Shown here piece after piece: positions 26,527-35,335 of a DNA stretch of 64,000 bases; position 1 is the first letter of the stretch; each line of letters opens with the position of its first letter. The DNA comes from JBBQLG01 sp964251665. Lineage in GTDB: Bacteria > Bacteroidota > Bacteroidia > Cytophagales > Spirosomataceae. The stretch is taken from NCBI GenBank assembly GCA_964251665.1, contig CAXUKO010000023.1:22180-86179 (forward strand), given 5' to 3'. The notes under the pieces were generated by a model. That model saw only the letters and a list, made by a program, of their open reading frames with translations, made no database searches and was not told the origin of the DNA. Made by a program: the position numbers and the translations under genes.

Positions 26527-26997
26527 ATGCCTTTTTCGTACCGCCCGTATACCACTCCCGACCACGACTCACTGCTGGCCATCTTCCGCCGAAACGTCCC
26601 GCAGTCGTTCGCCGACGATGAAATCGCGGATTTTGATGCGTTTCTGGCCAATCTACCCGGGCCCTATTACGTGGTGGAACTTGATGGGCAACTCATTGGT
26701 GCGTGTGGCTACGCGCTGCTGACCAATACGCCCGACATTGCCCGAATCTGCTGGATTTTTGCCGACTCAGCCCAGCAAAACCGGGGGTTTGGCACCTTTA
26801 TATTGACCACCATCGAAGCCGAATTACGAACGCTGCCGGGGGTAACCACAGTGGATGCCCGGTCGTCGCAGGTGGCTTACCGGTTTTTTGAGAAGAATGG
26901 CTATGCGCTCATTGAGACACAATTCGATTATTGGGCACCGGGCTTTGATCTGTACTGGCTGCGGAAGCGGTTGCAACCCAATTTGGAGATGGTTTAG
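26527..26997 (+). CDS. GNAT-family N-acetyltransferase
   Basis: A 156-residue cytosolic protein. The acetyl-CoA site is DSAQQNRGFGTFILTTIEAE (QxxGxG/A type: QNRGFG). Preceding strands are YYVVELDGQLIGACGYALL and IARICWIFA, and the last block RSSQVAYRFFEKNGYALIET is the usual C-terminal helix and strand. The acetylated substrate is unknown. It is followed by a photolyase gene 59 bp later on the same strand and the two may share a transcript. Confidence 0.9.
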   Translation: MPFSYRPYTTPDHDSLLAIFRRNVPQSFADDEIADFDAFLANLPGPYYVVELDGQLIGACGYALLTNTPDIARICWIFADSAQQNRGFGTFILTTIEAELRTLPGVTTVDARSSQVAYRFFEKNGYALIETQFDYWAPGFDLYWLRKRLQPNLEMV

Positions 26998-27056
26998 CAA
27001 ACATCCGCCTTAGTCGTTCTGTTGACGACCTGTCCATTTAAACCCGTTACACCTGA

Positions 27057-28382
27057 ATGAGTACCCCTACCTCCCAACCTATTTCCATCTGCTGGCTCCG
27101 TCGCGATATGCGGCTTCATGATAATGCCGCCCTGTATTACGCGCTTAAATCCGGCTATCCCGTGCTTGTGCTGTTTATCTATGACCGCGATATCCTCGAT
27201 CAGTTGGACGATAAACGCGACCGGCGCGTGGAGTTTATTCATAATCAGGTACTCGGTTTACAGGAACAGTTGACCGGCATGGCATCGACAATTCTGGCCC
27301 GTTATGGTCGGCCAGTTGACGTCTTTAAAGACCTGCTTCAGGAGTTCGACATTGCCGAAGTATACACCAACTACGACTACGAAACGTACGCTAAACTCCG
27401 CGACCGTGCCGTAGCCGGAATGCTGGCCGAACACGGCATCGGGTTTAACGGCAGTTACAAAGACACGACGCTACTCGACCGCGACGAGGTTCGGAGTGGT
27501 GGCGGTGGGGCTTACACCGTCTTTACGCCCTATAGCAAAAATTGGCTCAGTAAACTGGAAGACCCGTTTCAGTTGAAATCGTACCCGACAGAGCAGTACT
27601 TCAACCACTTTTATAAAACGAGTCCACAAGGTATTCCGACGCTGGCCGAGATGGGTTTTGAACCCCTGGGCGAAGCGTTCCCGAAACCGGTTGTCGACGA
27701 TGCATTGCTGAAGACGTATCAGGAAATGCGTGACTTCCCGGCCCGAACCGGTACCAGCGAATTGGGTATTCACCTGCGGTTTGGCACGATCAGCATTCGC
27801 GATCTGGCTCGTCAGGCGCGGGCCAGCAGCGACACATTTTTAAAAGAACTGGCCTGGCGGGATTTTTACTTTCAGGTACTCGAACACTTCCCGCATGTAG
27901 AGCATCACGCGTTCCGGCGCGAGTATGACAACATCCGATGGCGCAACAACGAGGACGAGTTCGAGAAGTGGTGTCTGGGGCAAACGGGTTACCCGCTGGT
28001 TGACGCGGGGATGCGGCAACTGAACGAAACCGGCTGGATGCACAACCGCGTCCGCATGGTAACGGCCAGTTTCTGCGTGAAGCACCTGCTTATCGACTGG
28101 CGGTGGGGCGAGGCTTATTTTGGCAAAAAACTGCGCGATTATGACCTATCGGCCAACAACGGCGGCTGGCAATGGGCAGCGGGGTCCGGTACTGATGCGG
28201 CTCCTTATTTTCGGGTCTTCAATCCTACCCTACAAGCTCAGAAGTTCGATCCCAAAGGCGAATACATTCGGAAGTGGGTGCCGGAGTTCAACAGTCTGAC
28301 TTACGCTAAACCCATTGTGGAGCACACCTTCGCGCGGCAACGGGTGCTGGAAGCGTATCAACAGGGATTGAAGAAGGTGTAG
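27057..28382 (+). CDS. phrB: Deoxyribodipyrimidine photolyase (cryptochrome/photolyase family)
   Basis: A 441-residue flavoprotein. The N-terminal antenna domain starts ICWLRRDMRLHDNAALYYAL. The FAD domain carries SELGIHLRFGTISIRDLARQ, ELAWRDFYFQVLEHFPH, and WCLGQTGYPLVDAGMRQLN with NNGGWQWAAGSGTDAAPYFR, the class I CPD photolyase signature including the tryptophans of the electron path. It repairs UV-made cyclobutane dimers with blue light. Length and motifs are normal. An overlap with a cryptochrome role cannot be excluded from sequence. Confidence 0.93.
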   Translation: MSTPTSQPISICWLRRDMRLHDNAALYYALKSGYPVLVLFIYDRDILDQLDDKRDRRVEFIHNQVLGLQEQLTGMASTILARYGRPVDVFKDLLQEFDIAEVYTNYDYETYAKLRDRAVAGMLAEHGIGFNGSYKDTTLLDRDEVRSGGGGAYTVFTPYSKNWLSKLEDPFQLKSYPTEQYFNHFYKTSPQGIPTLAEMGFEPLGEAFPKPVVDDALLKTYQEMRDFPARTGTSELGIHLRFGTISIRDLARQARASSDTFLKELAWRDFYFQVLEHFPHVEHHAFRREYDNIRWRNNEDEFEKWCLGQTGYPLVDAGMRQLNETGWMHNRVRMVTASFCVKHLLIDWRWGEAYFGKKLRDYDLSANNGGWQWAAGSGTDAAPYFRVFNPTLQAQKFDPKGEYIRKWVPEFNSLTYAKPIVEHTFARQRVLEAYQQGLKKV

Positions 28383-28397
28383 GATGAGCCACTCAGT

Positions 28398-28430
28398 AGT
28401 TACGCCGTATCGTCAAGATACGGCATAACT
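28398..28430. repeat. Intergenic palindrome after the photolyase gene
   Basis: AGTTACGCCGTATC (28398-28411) pairs with GATACGGCATAACT (28417-28430) with one mismatch around a 5-nt loop. It lies 15 bp before a second, longer palindrome and could be a terminator or a mobile palindromic unit. Confidence 0.6.
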
Positions 28431-28443
28431 GGCCATCAGAGTT

Positions 28444-28481
28444 TAATGTGGTGTCGGGTTCTCAAACCCGACACCACATTA
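28444..28481. repeat. 17-bp palindrome, copy 1 of a repeated element
   Basis: TAATGTGGTGTCGGGTT (28444-28460) pairs perfectly with AACCCGACACCACATTA (28465-28481) around CTCA. The core GTGGTGTCGGGTT...AACCCGACACCAC recurs at 35298-35327. It sits at the convergence of the photolyase and transglycosylase genes. Confidence 0.85.
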
Positions 28482-28482
28482 A

Positions 28483-29721
28483 TTACAGTTTAAACTGCAC
28501 AAGCCAACCCGGCTTAACGACTTTAGGCAGCGGAACGCCGGATAAACCGGTAGCCGGGTTCATGGCGGTCAGTTGTAAAAGAACTACCTCTTTTGTGGCC
28601 GCCGAGATGGCTTTTGTCGCCCGAAAGTAGATAGTACCCCGGTCATCGACATCATCCACAACAGCATAGAGAGCATCCCCGGCTTTGAGGTCGTTATCCT
28701 CAACCTGAGCGTCCCGGGTCATTACAAACGCCCAGCTTTGGCCCATTTTCAGTGAACCGGCTTTCAGCAGCCGAGCTTCAACATCGCCGGTAAATATCGG
28801 TGCCATTGCCGGTCTCGTTTTCAGCATATTCACCAGCAGGCTATCCATAAGCTGGGCTTCGCTGCCCGCAGACGGTTTAGATGATTCGATCAGCACACCT
28901 ACCGGCTCCGTATCCTGATCGTTGAGCCAGCCCATGCGCCGGGCCTGTTCACGTTCGCGTTCGTAGGGGTTATCCAGAAAGGCCATTGGCCCGGCGGCTA
29001 AACCGGCGTAGCGGGCCGGATTCGTGAACAATTCTTTAATGGCCACAATACGATACAGGTAATAGCTGGTTTCTTCGTTAAGGATCAATTGGTAGTAATC
29101 GCGCTGCCCCTGCCGGACCATTTTGCGCTGAATCATACCCACCCCACCATTGTAGGCAGCCGCTACCAGCGTCCATGAGCCCAGATTGCGGTAGAGTACC
29201 TTCAGATACCGACAGGCCGCATCGGTTGACTTCCGTAAATCCTGCCGTTCATCCAGTTCGGGTGTGATTTTCAGACCCATGTCCAGGGCCGTTTGGTCCA
29301 TAAACTGCCAGTAGCCCACCGCCCCCGCCGACGATACGGCAGTTGCTTTCCAATCGCTCTCAACAATAGGCAGGTAGCGAAAATCGGCCGGGATATTATA
29401 CTTGCGCAGGATTGGGTCAATCTGGGCAAAATACGGGGCCGACCGTTGCCGGAGAGCCTCCAGGTGCCGGGCGTACCCACTGCTGCCCATTAAAGCGCTG
29501 GCCAGCTTTTGCGAAACCGAAGCCTGCTCTGTAGGTACCACTTCTCCGCAAAAATGTATGGCTCCCGCCCCCCTAGTAACCGGACGAACCTTGCCTGACG
29601 ATTTAGGCAGGGGCCGGGCTGCCCTGGCTGGCTTTTCAGGTACCTGAGCCACAGCGGAGATGGCGAATAGACCCGTCAGAAGAAAAAGAAAGCCCTTAAG
29701 AAAGAATGCGTTACGAATCAA
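28483..29721 (-). CDS. Lytic transglycosylase paralogue 1 with C-terminal beta domain
   Basis: A 412-residue exported protein and the last of three tandem paralogues. A signal peptide (FLFLLTGLFAISAVAQ) is followed by a family-specific IHFCGEVVPTEQ at residue 55-66, then the SLT domain: FRYLPIVESDWKATAVSSAG with catalytic Glu121, GAVGYWQFMDQTALDMGL, and LVAAAYNGGVGMIQRKM. The C-terminal 100 residues form a beta-rich domain (AGSLKMGQSWAFVMTRDAQV) shared with paralogue 2. It cuts peptidoglycan in the periplasm. It has no LysM. Confidence 0.92.
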   Translation of the reverse strand: MIRNAFFLKGFLFLLTGLFAISAVAQVPEKPARAARPLPKSSGKVRPVTRGAGAIHFCGEVVPTEQASVSQKLASALMGSSGYARHLEALRQRSAPYFAQIDPILRKYNIPADFRYLPIVESDWKATAVSSAGAVGYWQFMDQTALDMGLKITPELDERQDLRKSTDAACRYLKVLYRNLGSWTLVAAAYNGGVGMIQRKMVRQGQRDYYQLILNEETSYYLYRIVAIKELFTNPARYAGLAAGPMAFLDNPYEREREQARRMGWLNDQDTEPVGVLIESSKPSAGSEAQLMDSLLVNMLKTRPAMAPIFTGDVEARLLKAGSLKMGQSWAFVMTRDAQVEDNDLKAGDALYAVVDDVDDRGTIYFRATKAISAATKEVVLLQLTAMNPATGLSGVPLPKVVKPGWLVQFKL

Positions 29722-29776
29722 AATAAAGTTCTGGATAGTCTGTCAACCAACGTAAAACCGAGTGCTTCTGTTCGGC

Positions 29777-30976
29777 CTACAACACTTTCCAGGTCAGAAT
29801 CCAGCCCGCTTTCACCTGATCCACGTCGGGTATTTTGATACCAATACGCCCCGTTGACGCATCGACAGCCCCTAAAGCCAGATTGTACGTAGCGCGGTCA
29901 GTGGGAGAAAACAGTTTTTCGGCCCGCAGGTAAAGACGCCCGTTTTTGAGATCGATATCCTCCACGATAGCGTAAAGCCGGTCACCCTCCGCTACAGTCC
30001 GGCTGTCGGCAATGGCAGTGCGGGTAAGGTCAAATACCCAGACCTGACCACGCTGCAGACTACCCCCTTCGGTTAACCGGGCTTTGATGCCTCCCCGGAA
30101 CACATCAGCCGCATTTGGCAATGGAATTTCATCCGCAGCAACAACAGCTTTGGCATCGGTTGGCTGGCTGACAGCGGCTTCCGTCACTTCGTCAACAAAC
30201 GATTCGGAAAGTAGAATGTCGTCAGACTGACCTGCCGATTCCGGCCGAAGCGGATCACGCAGACTCGCCAGTACGGTTTCGGGCAGGTAGTTCCCGTAGG
30301 AACGATAGTTGTCGAAAAGTTCTTTGAAGGCCAGAATCCGGTAAAGGTATTTACCTGTTTCGGCGTTAAGGCGGAGGTAATAATAGTCCCGCTGCTGTTG
30401 CCGCCGGATACTGCCCAGTAAGCGGCCAATGCCATTGTTATAAGCTGCTGCCGCCAGCGTCCAGGAGCCAAGCCGGTCATAGAGATACCGCAGGTACCGA
30501 CAGGCTGCGTCGGTCGATTTTAACAAATTCCGCCGGTCGTCGTGTTTACTATCCACGCGCAGCCCCAGTTCACGGGCGGTTCCGGGCATAAACTGCCAGT
30601 AACCAGCCGCGCCCCGTGGCGATGTAGCCGCGCCCAGTAGTGCGCTTTCCACTAAAGGAAGGTATTTAAAATCGGGGGGAATGTTATACCGGGCCAGTAC
30701 CGGCTCAATCACCGGAAAAAATGCAGACGCCCGTTGCCGGATACGGTACAGGGTCCGTGTTTGATCTACGTTCTGTACCAGCGCCGATACTAAGCGACGG
30801 GCTACAACCCCTTCGTGCACCGGTACAGATTCACCACAAAAGTAAACAGGCGGCAGTCCGGTCACGGCTATCAGTCCCTTACCGGGACCGGTGCCACTCA
30901 AACTGTCGCCTGCTCGAAACGACATGCCCATACAAATCCAACAGGCCACAGCCAACCTCACTATCAGTACGTTCAT
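29777..30976 (-). CDS. Lytic transglycosylase paralogue 2 with C-terminal beta domain
   Basis: A 399-residue exported protein, 55 bp upstream of paralogue 1. After an N-terminal hydrophobic segment comes PPVYFCGESVPVHEGVV, then FKYLPLVESALLGAATSPRG with catalytic Glu110, GAAGYWQFMPGTARELGL and LAAAAYNNGIGRLLGSI. The C-terminal part (EGGSLQRGQVWVFDLTRTAI, EGDRLYAIVEDIDLKNGRLY) matches that of paralogue 1 and looks like the C-terminal domain of conjugative-transposon TraM proteins, a resemblance I judge by eye. Sequence divergence among the three copies shows an old duplication. Confidence 0.92.
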   Translation of the reverse strand: MNVLIVRLAVACWICMGMSFRAGDSLSGTGPGKGLIAVTGLPPVYFCGESVPVHEGVVARRLVSALVQNVDQTRTLYRIRQRASAFFPVIEPVLARYNIPPDFKYLPLVESALLGAATSPRGAAGYWQFMPGTARELGLRVDSKHDDRRNLLKSTDAACRYLRYLYDRLGSWTLAAAAYNNGIGRLLGSIRRQQQRDYYYLRLNAETGKYLYRILAFKELFDNYRSYGNYLPETVLASLRDPLRPESAGQSDDILLSESFVDEVTEAAVSQPTDAKAVVAADEIPLPNAADVFRGGIKARLTEGGSLQRGQVWVFDLTRTAIADSRTVAEGDRLYAIVEDIDLKNGRLYLRAEKLFSPTDRATYNLALGAVDASTGRIGIKIPDVDQVKAGWILTWKVL

Positions 30977-31076
30977 GTTACGGCTAAAAACAACTACACT
31001 GGCTGCAAATTAGACGCCAAAGACTGACTGAGTTCTGATTTGTACAGAAATAAAATTAAAACGTTTCTGATTTACG

Positions 31077-32162
31077 CTACACCCATTCCCAGAGGTGCAT
31101 CAGCCGACGGCCAGTGCCGGGCTTTTTACGCAGGAAGCGGGGCCGTTTGAAACGCAGGACGACAATCCCCATGAGTTCATTAAACGGAAATCCAGCATGG
31201 CGGCTGTCCAGACCGGTTGGATTTTCCAGTCCGGCGATAATCTTCTCCAGCCACTGTTGGGTAACGGAAGGCGTGTCCAGCACGGTGCGGTCAACGCGCG
31301 GCCCCCAGGTGGGATTTGTTTCAGCAACGGACGCCAGCACTGCTTCGACGGGTTGCGCAGAACCCGGTTTGACCGTCTTGTTCCAGCGGGGCAAGGGCCG
31401 GGTCAGGTTGGCCAGCGCGTTGGACGAGAGAATTTTTTTGTACCGGCGCGGGTTGGTCAGCAGTTCTTTGTAAGCCAGCACCCGAAACAGGTAATAACTG
31501 GTTTCGCGGTACAACCGCAGGTTGTAGTAGCTACGCTGACTTTGCTGCCGCATCCGCGCCTGAATCTGATTGATACCGCCATTGTAAGCAGCTGCAACCA
31601 GTGTCCAGGAGCCGAGGTGTTTGTAGAGATCCCGGAGGTGTTTACACACGGCAACGGTTGCCTTTGGCAGATCGTACCGCTCGTCGTTATCCCCCCCTAC
31701 GCTCAGTCCCAATTCGCGGGCGGTGCCGGGCATCAGCTGCCAATACCCCGAAGCGCCCCTCGGTGACACACAATCATTAATGAACTCGCTTTCGGCGATG
31801 GGAAGAAACTTGAAATCACTGGGGATGTTGTACCGGCGAAGAATGGGCTCGATGATGGGAAAAAAATGAGCCGCCCGTTTGCGAATGTTAAACAGGCATT
31901 CTTCCTGATTACTCTGCGCCATGAGCGTTTGCCGCCACCGGCGCAGTACAGAAGTTTGTGTAATCGGAACGGTTTCGCCACAAAATGATACGGGGTCAAC
32001 CGTTTGTAGCGTATCGCCGTTGAGCAGTTTTGGCGTGTTGAGGGCATCGCCAAAAGAAAGCGTTCGACTGGTATCGGCAGTAGGGGCTGGCAACCAGCCT
32101 GCCAGTGCGATGCCCGGTTTCAGGGCAGCCATGAGCAGTGATAATCCGACTTCTTTAATCAA
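31077..32162 (-). CDS. Lytic transglycosylase paralogue 3, basic tail
   Basis: A 361-residue exported protein, the first gene of the tandem set on the minus strand. DPVSFCGETVPITQTSV precedes FKFLPIAESEFINDCVSPRG with catalytic Glu124, GASGYWQLMPGTARELGL and LVAAAYNGGINQIQARM. Unlike the other two it lacks the beta-rich C-terminal domain and ends in a basic Pro/Arg/Lys tail (RFKRPRFLRKKPGTGRRL). It could have lost the domain or never had it. The next upstream gene, recQ, is separated by a terminator. Confidence 0.92.
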   Translation of the reverse strand: MIKEVGLSLLMAALKPGIALAGWLPAPTADTSRTLSFGDALNTPKLLNGDTLQTVDPVSFCGETVPITQTSVLRRWRQTLMAQSNQEECLFNIRKRAAHFFPIIEPILRRYNIPSDFKFLPIAESEFINDCVSPRGASGYWQLMPGTARELGLSVGGDNDERYDLPKATVAVCKHLRDLYKHLGSWTLVAAAYNGGINQIQARMRQQSQRSYYNLRLYRETSYYLFRVLAYKELLTNPRRYKKILSSNALANLTRPLPRWNKTVKPGSAQPVEAVLASVAETNPTWGPRVDRTVLDTPSVTQQWLEKIIAGLENPTGLDSRHAGFPFNELMGIVVLRFKRPRFLRKKPGTGRRLMHLWEWV

Positions 32163-32187
32163 AACGTTCGTATTTGTTGTGGAACAT

Positions 32188-32212
32188 AAAGGCGGGCTTT
32201 TGGCCCGCCTTT
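32188..32212 (-). terminator. Terminator hairpin after recQ
   Basis: AAAGGCGGGC (32188-32197) pairs perfectly with GCCCGCCTTT (32203-32212) around five bases. On the minus strand it lies between the recQ stop at 32316 and the transglycosylase start at 32162. Confidence 0.85.
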
Positions 32213-32315
32213 CCCATGCCTGTTTAAAGGCACTCTTACGAAGTTAGTTGATTACGAGTATCTTACCAAATCATACGTCTACCAATTATCCAACGGCCCG
32301 CCCCGAAACAGGCGA

Positions 32316-34514
32316 TTATGCGCCTAAAAGTGCAATTACGAGTCGTATCCGGCCATAATCGTACCGCCCGTTCAGGTACTCATAAATGGGCTTCGTCTGC
32401 CCTTCGGCAATACCCACAACGGCAATGGCCGCTTCGATTTCAGCCTGCTCGGCGGGGGTAATCAGCGTGTGCATGTCTACCTCATAGCCCGACTGCTGAA
32501 GCTGCACCAGATGGCTGATAATGGTACTGGACGACAGGGTTCGTTCGGCGGCCATCTCGTCCAGGCTCATGCCCTTGTTGTACAAATCCAGGGTGAGCAG
32601 TTGGGTGGAACCACGTGGTTTTTCGCCGTTGCTCACCCGACCCATTACGTGCTGTACAATGGCTTCCAGAAAGCGTTTGCCAAAGAGCATCAGCTTTCGC
32701 TCGCCCACTCCGCTCACATTACGCAGACCGTCGGGCGTGGTTGGCCGTTGTTTGGCCATGTCCTCCAGCGTCGAATCGGTAAAGACCACGTAGGGCGGCA
32801 CATTCTGCTCGTCGGCAATCCGCTTGCGCAGGGCCCGCAGTACCTCGAACAGTTCGTCGCGGTTGGGCTCGGCCTTGACGCGGGTTTTTTCCACCACCGG
32901 TTTGGGTGCATCGTCGGGTCGCACCAGGTTAATCACCCGCCCGTTAAACAGCACATCATTGGCCAGGATACCCCGGCGCAGGGCGTAATGCTCGTCGTAG
33001 GCAATCTCGATCACACCGATGTTGATGAGCTGGTGGAGGTAACTGCGCCACTCCTCAAACTTCAGGTCTTTGCCCGCGCCGTAGGTTTTGATCTGGTCGT
33101 AGCGGTTCATGACGATGGTCTGATTGCGCGACCCTCGCAGGACGTCAATCAGCATATTCATGGGCACTTTGGCTCCGATATGTTCCAGCCGCGCAATGGC
33201 CGACAGGGCTTTTTGGGCCAGCACCGTGCCATCGAACGTAACGCGGGGACTCAGGCAAACATCACAGTTCCCACAGGGTTCGCGCAGATCTTCCGAGAAA
33301 TAGCTGAGCAGAATCTGACGGCGGCAGGTATTGGCTTCGGCGTATTGCTGAATACGCTCCAGTTTGGCCAGTTGCAGCCCCAGATTGGCGGGCGCATTCT
33401 GCGACAGCATATCCTTGTAAGTAGCAATGTCGGCGAAGCTATAAAAAAGCACCGTATCGGACTTACCACCATCGCGGCCGGCCCGACCGATCTCCTGGTA
33501 ATAGCTTTCCAGGTTCTTGGGCAGGTTGTAATGAATTACCCACCGCACGTTCGACTTGTCAATACCCATCCCGAAGGCAATAGTCGCGCACATGATTCGG
33601 ACATCATCGCGCAGGAAAGCCTCCTGGATGCGGGCGCGTTCGGATGCTTCCATACCGGCATGATAGAAAGCCGCCGGAAATCCCTTCTCCTGCAATTTAG
33701 CCGCCAGCGACTCGCACGACTTACGGCTCAGGCAATAGATAATGCCGGATGTATCGGGCTTGAGTTGCAGCAGCCGAATAATCTGCGGCAGCCGGTTGGT
33801 GCCGGGCAGCACTTTTAAACTGAGGTTTTCGCGGTTAAACGAGGCCACAAATACGGCCGGATCGTGCATACCGATCCGGTCTACAATATCCTGCCGGGTT
33901 AGTTTATCGGCGGTTGCCGTCAGCGCCATCACCGGTACCTGGGGAAAATGGGTTTTCAGGACGTGAAGCTGAGTATACTCCGGCCGGAAGTCATGCCCCC
34001 AGGACGAAATGCAGTGCGCTTCGTCGATGGCAAACAGCGAAATATCGAGTTGTTTCAGGAAGATAAAAAAGGCTTCACTAGTCAGCTTCTCGGGCGAAAC
34101 GTAAATCAGTTTCAGCTTACCCGTCCGGGCATCATCCTCAATCTGACGCTGCTCGCGGCCACTTTGGGTGCTGTTCAGAAAAGCGGCCGGAATACCATTC
34201 AGCAGTAATGCTTCAACCTGATCTTTCATCAGCGCGATCAACGGCGAAACGACCACACAGATGCCGGACTTCATCAGGGCCGGAATCTGAAAACAGACGG
34301 ATTTACCGCCCCCCGTCGGCATGAGCACCACCGTATCACGACCACTCAGGATAGACTGGATAATATCAGCCTGCATGGGCCGAAACTGATCATAACCGTA
34401 ATAGCGTTTCAGAAGAGCCGTGGCTGAATGCACTGACGGGTCGCCAGCGGCAGCCGGTTGATAGTCGAACAGCGCTTCGCTGGCGTAGGATAGAGTTTCG
34501 TTGGGAACTGGCAT
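32316..34514 (-). CDS. recQ: ATP-dependent DNA helicase RecQ
   Basis: A 732-residue superfamily 2 helicase. Walker A is VLMPTGGGKSVCFQIPAL, the DEAH box is FAIDEAHCISSWGHDFRPEY with the RecQ aromatic loop, and motif VI is YYQEIGRAGRDGGKSDTVLF. The RQC zinc site (CRRQILLSYF, then CGNCDVCLSP) and winged helix follow, and the HRDC domain begins near VPPYVVFTDSTLEDMAKQRP. A further C-terminal helix-turn-helix (LYNKGMSLDEMAAERTLSSS) is common in bacterial RecQ of this length. It unwinds DNA 3' to 5' in recombination and repair. It is divergent from the gene at 34761 across 246 bp that I could not resolve into clear promoters. Confidence 0.96.
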   Translation of the reverse strand: MPVPNETLSYASEALFDYQPAAAGDPSVHSATALLKRYYGYDQFRPMQADIIQSILSGRDTVVLMPTGGGKSVCFQIPALMKSGICVVVSPLIALMKDQVEALLLNGIPAAFLNSTQSGREQRQIEDDARTGKLKLIYVSPEKLTSEAFFIFLKQLDISLFAIDEAHCISSWGHDFRPEYTQLHVLKTHFPQVPVMALTATADKLTRQDIVDRIGMHDPAVFVASFNRENLSLKVLPGTNRLPQIIRLLQLKPDTSGIIYCLSRKSCESLAAKLQEKGFPAAFYHAGMEASERARIQEAFLRDDVRIMCATIAFGMGIDKSNVRWVIHYNLPKNLESYYQEIGRAGRDGGKSDTVLFYSFADIATYKDMLSQNAPANLGLQLAKLERIQQYAEANTCRRQILLSYFSEDLREPCGNCDVCLSPRVTFDGTVLAQKALSAIARLEHIGAKVPMNMLIDVLRGSRNQTIVMNRYDQIKTYGAGKDLKFEEWRSYLHQLINIGVIEIAYDEHYALRRGILANDVLFNGRVINLVRPDDAPKPVVEKTRVKAEPNRDELFEVLRALRKRIADEQNVPPYVVFTDSTLEDMAKQRPTTPDGLRNVSGVGERKLMLFGKRFLEAIVQHVMGRVSNGEKPRGSTQLLTLDLYNKGMSLDEMAAERTLSSSTIISHLVQLQQSGYEVDMHTLITPAEQAEIEAAIAVVGIAEGQTKPIYEYLNGRYDYGRIRLVIALLGA

Positions 34515-34760
34515 AGGTAGCGTTACGGAGGTAAAAAGGTGTCGTTTATCAGCAATCCGCTAACCCTCCGGCAACGACGAATGGGATAAGGCAATAGAGT
34601 CAAATATACAAAAAATACCGGATGTGGCGTCGTTTATAACACGCCCGGCTTGGTAAGAATTCAGCAGTTTAATAGCAATTTAATTGGATAAGATGTGAAT
34701 TTAAGGCAATTTTTGGCGCTGAAGTTCAGCCATATTGCTTACTAAACATCTACAAAAGCC

Positions 34761-35276
34761 ATGAAAAAGACCCTCGCCCTCTGTTCATTCGTTCTTGGTA
34801 TGCTGATTACCCTTGGGGCTTCTGCTCAGGACACTAAAACGGCAGATAAGAAAGCGGCTAAAGAAACCAAAAAGGCGGAAGCTGCCGCCGATAAATCGGC
34901 TAAAAGTGCGGCTAAGATGGAAACCAAGGCAGCAAGCGATGCCGTACCGGCTACCGACCGCATGGCCGCAGCCCGGGCCGCCAAAGCCGAAAAGAAAGCA
35001 GCCAGAGATGCTGCAGCAGCTGGTAGCGCGAATACGGCGGGAATGAAGGATGATAAAATGTCGAATTCGTCGACCACGAAGATGACGGATTCTAAGGTGA
35101 CTAAATCATCCACCAAACCCATGAAAGAAGAAAAAGCGACGCCTGCCGACTACAAAGCTCCCGTCGACAAAAGTAGTAAGGGTCCTAACGGCGAAGTGGT
35201 GTACAGCGGGCCGCGTGGCGGCAAGTACTACATCAACAAAAACGGCAACAAGACGTATTTGAGTAGCATGAAATAG
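34761..35276 (+). CDS. Exported Ala/Lys-rich protein with PBCV-type basic adaptor tail
   Basis: A 171-residue protein with a signal peptide (LALCSFVLGMLITLGASAQD). The body is low-complexity and rich in Ala, Lys, Glu and Asp (KAAKETKKAEAAADKSAKSA) and is probably helical or disordered. The last 30 residues (EVVYSGPRGGKYYINKNGNK) match the basic adaptor domain first named in chlorella virus PBCV-1 proteins and also found in bacterial surface and toxin-like proteins. Role unknown; a periplasmic or envelope-binding function is an inference. It is a single gene followed by copy 2 of the palindrome. Confidence 0.8.
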   Translation: MKKTLALCSFVLGMLITLGASAQDTKTADKKAAKETKKAEAAADKSAKSAAKMETKAASDAVPATDRMAAARAAKAEKKAARDAAAAGSANTAGMKDDKMSNSSTTKMTDSKVTKSSTKPMKEEKATPADYKAPVDKSSKGPNGEVVYSGPRGGKYYINKNGNKTYLSSMK

Positions 35277-35297
35277 GACAGTGCGTGATTAATTAGC

Positions 35298-35327
35298 GTG
35301 GTGTCGGGTTCTCGAACCCGACACCAC
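35298..35327. repeat. 13-bp palindrome, copy 2 of the repeated element
   Basis: GTGGTGTCGGGTT (35298-35310) pairs with AACCCGACACCAC (35315-35327) around CTCG. It is identical in the arms to copy 1 at 28444-28481 and also followed by ATT. It lies between the convergent genes at 34761 and 35336. Confidence 0.85.
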
Positions 35328-35335
35328 ATTACAAC

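Noticed and set aside
28483..32162. Assembly artefact as cause of the three transglycosylase copies
   Set aside because: The three proteins are clearly divergent in sequence and length, so it is an old duplication.
32488..32600. Possible separate regulator at the RecQ C-terminus (helix-turn-helix)
   Set aside because: It is in frame with RecQ and is a known extension in RecQ proteins of this length.
32469..33818. 449-codon open frame on the plus strand opposite recQ
   Set aside because: It is antisense to a clear RecQ with all motifs; its own sequence has no family features and comes from the GC-rich codon pattern.
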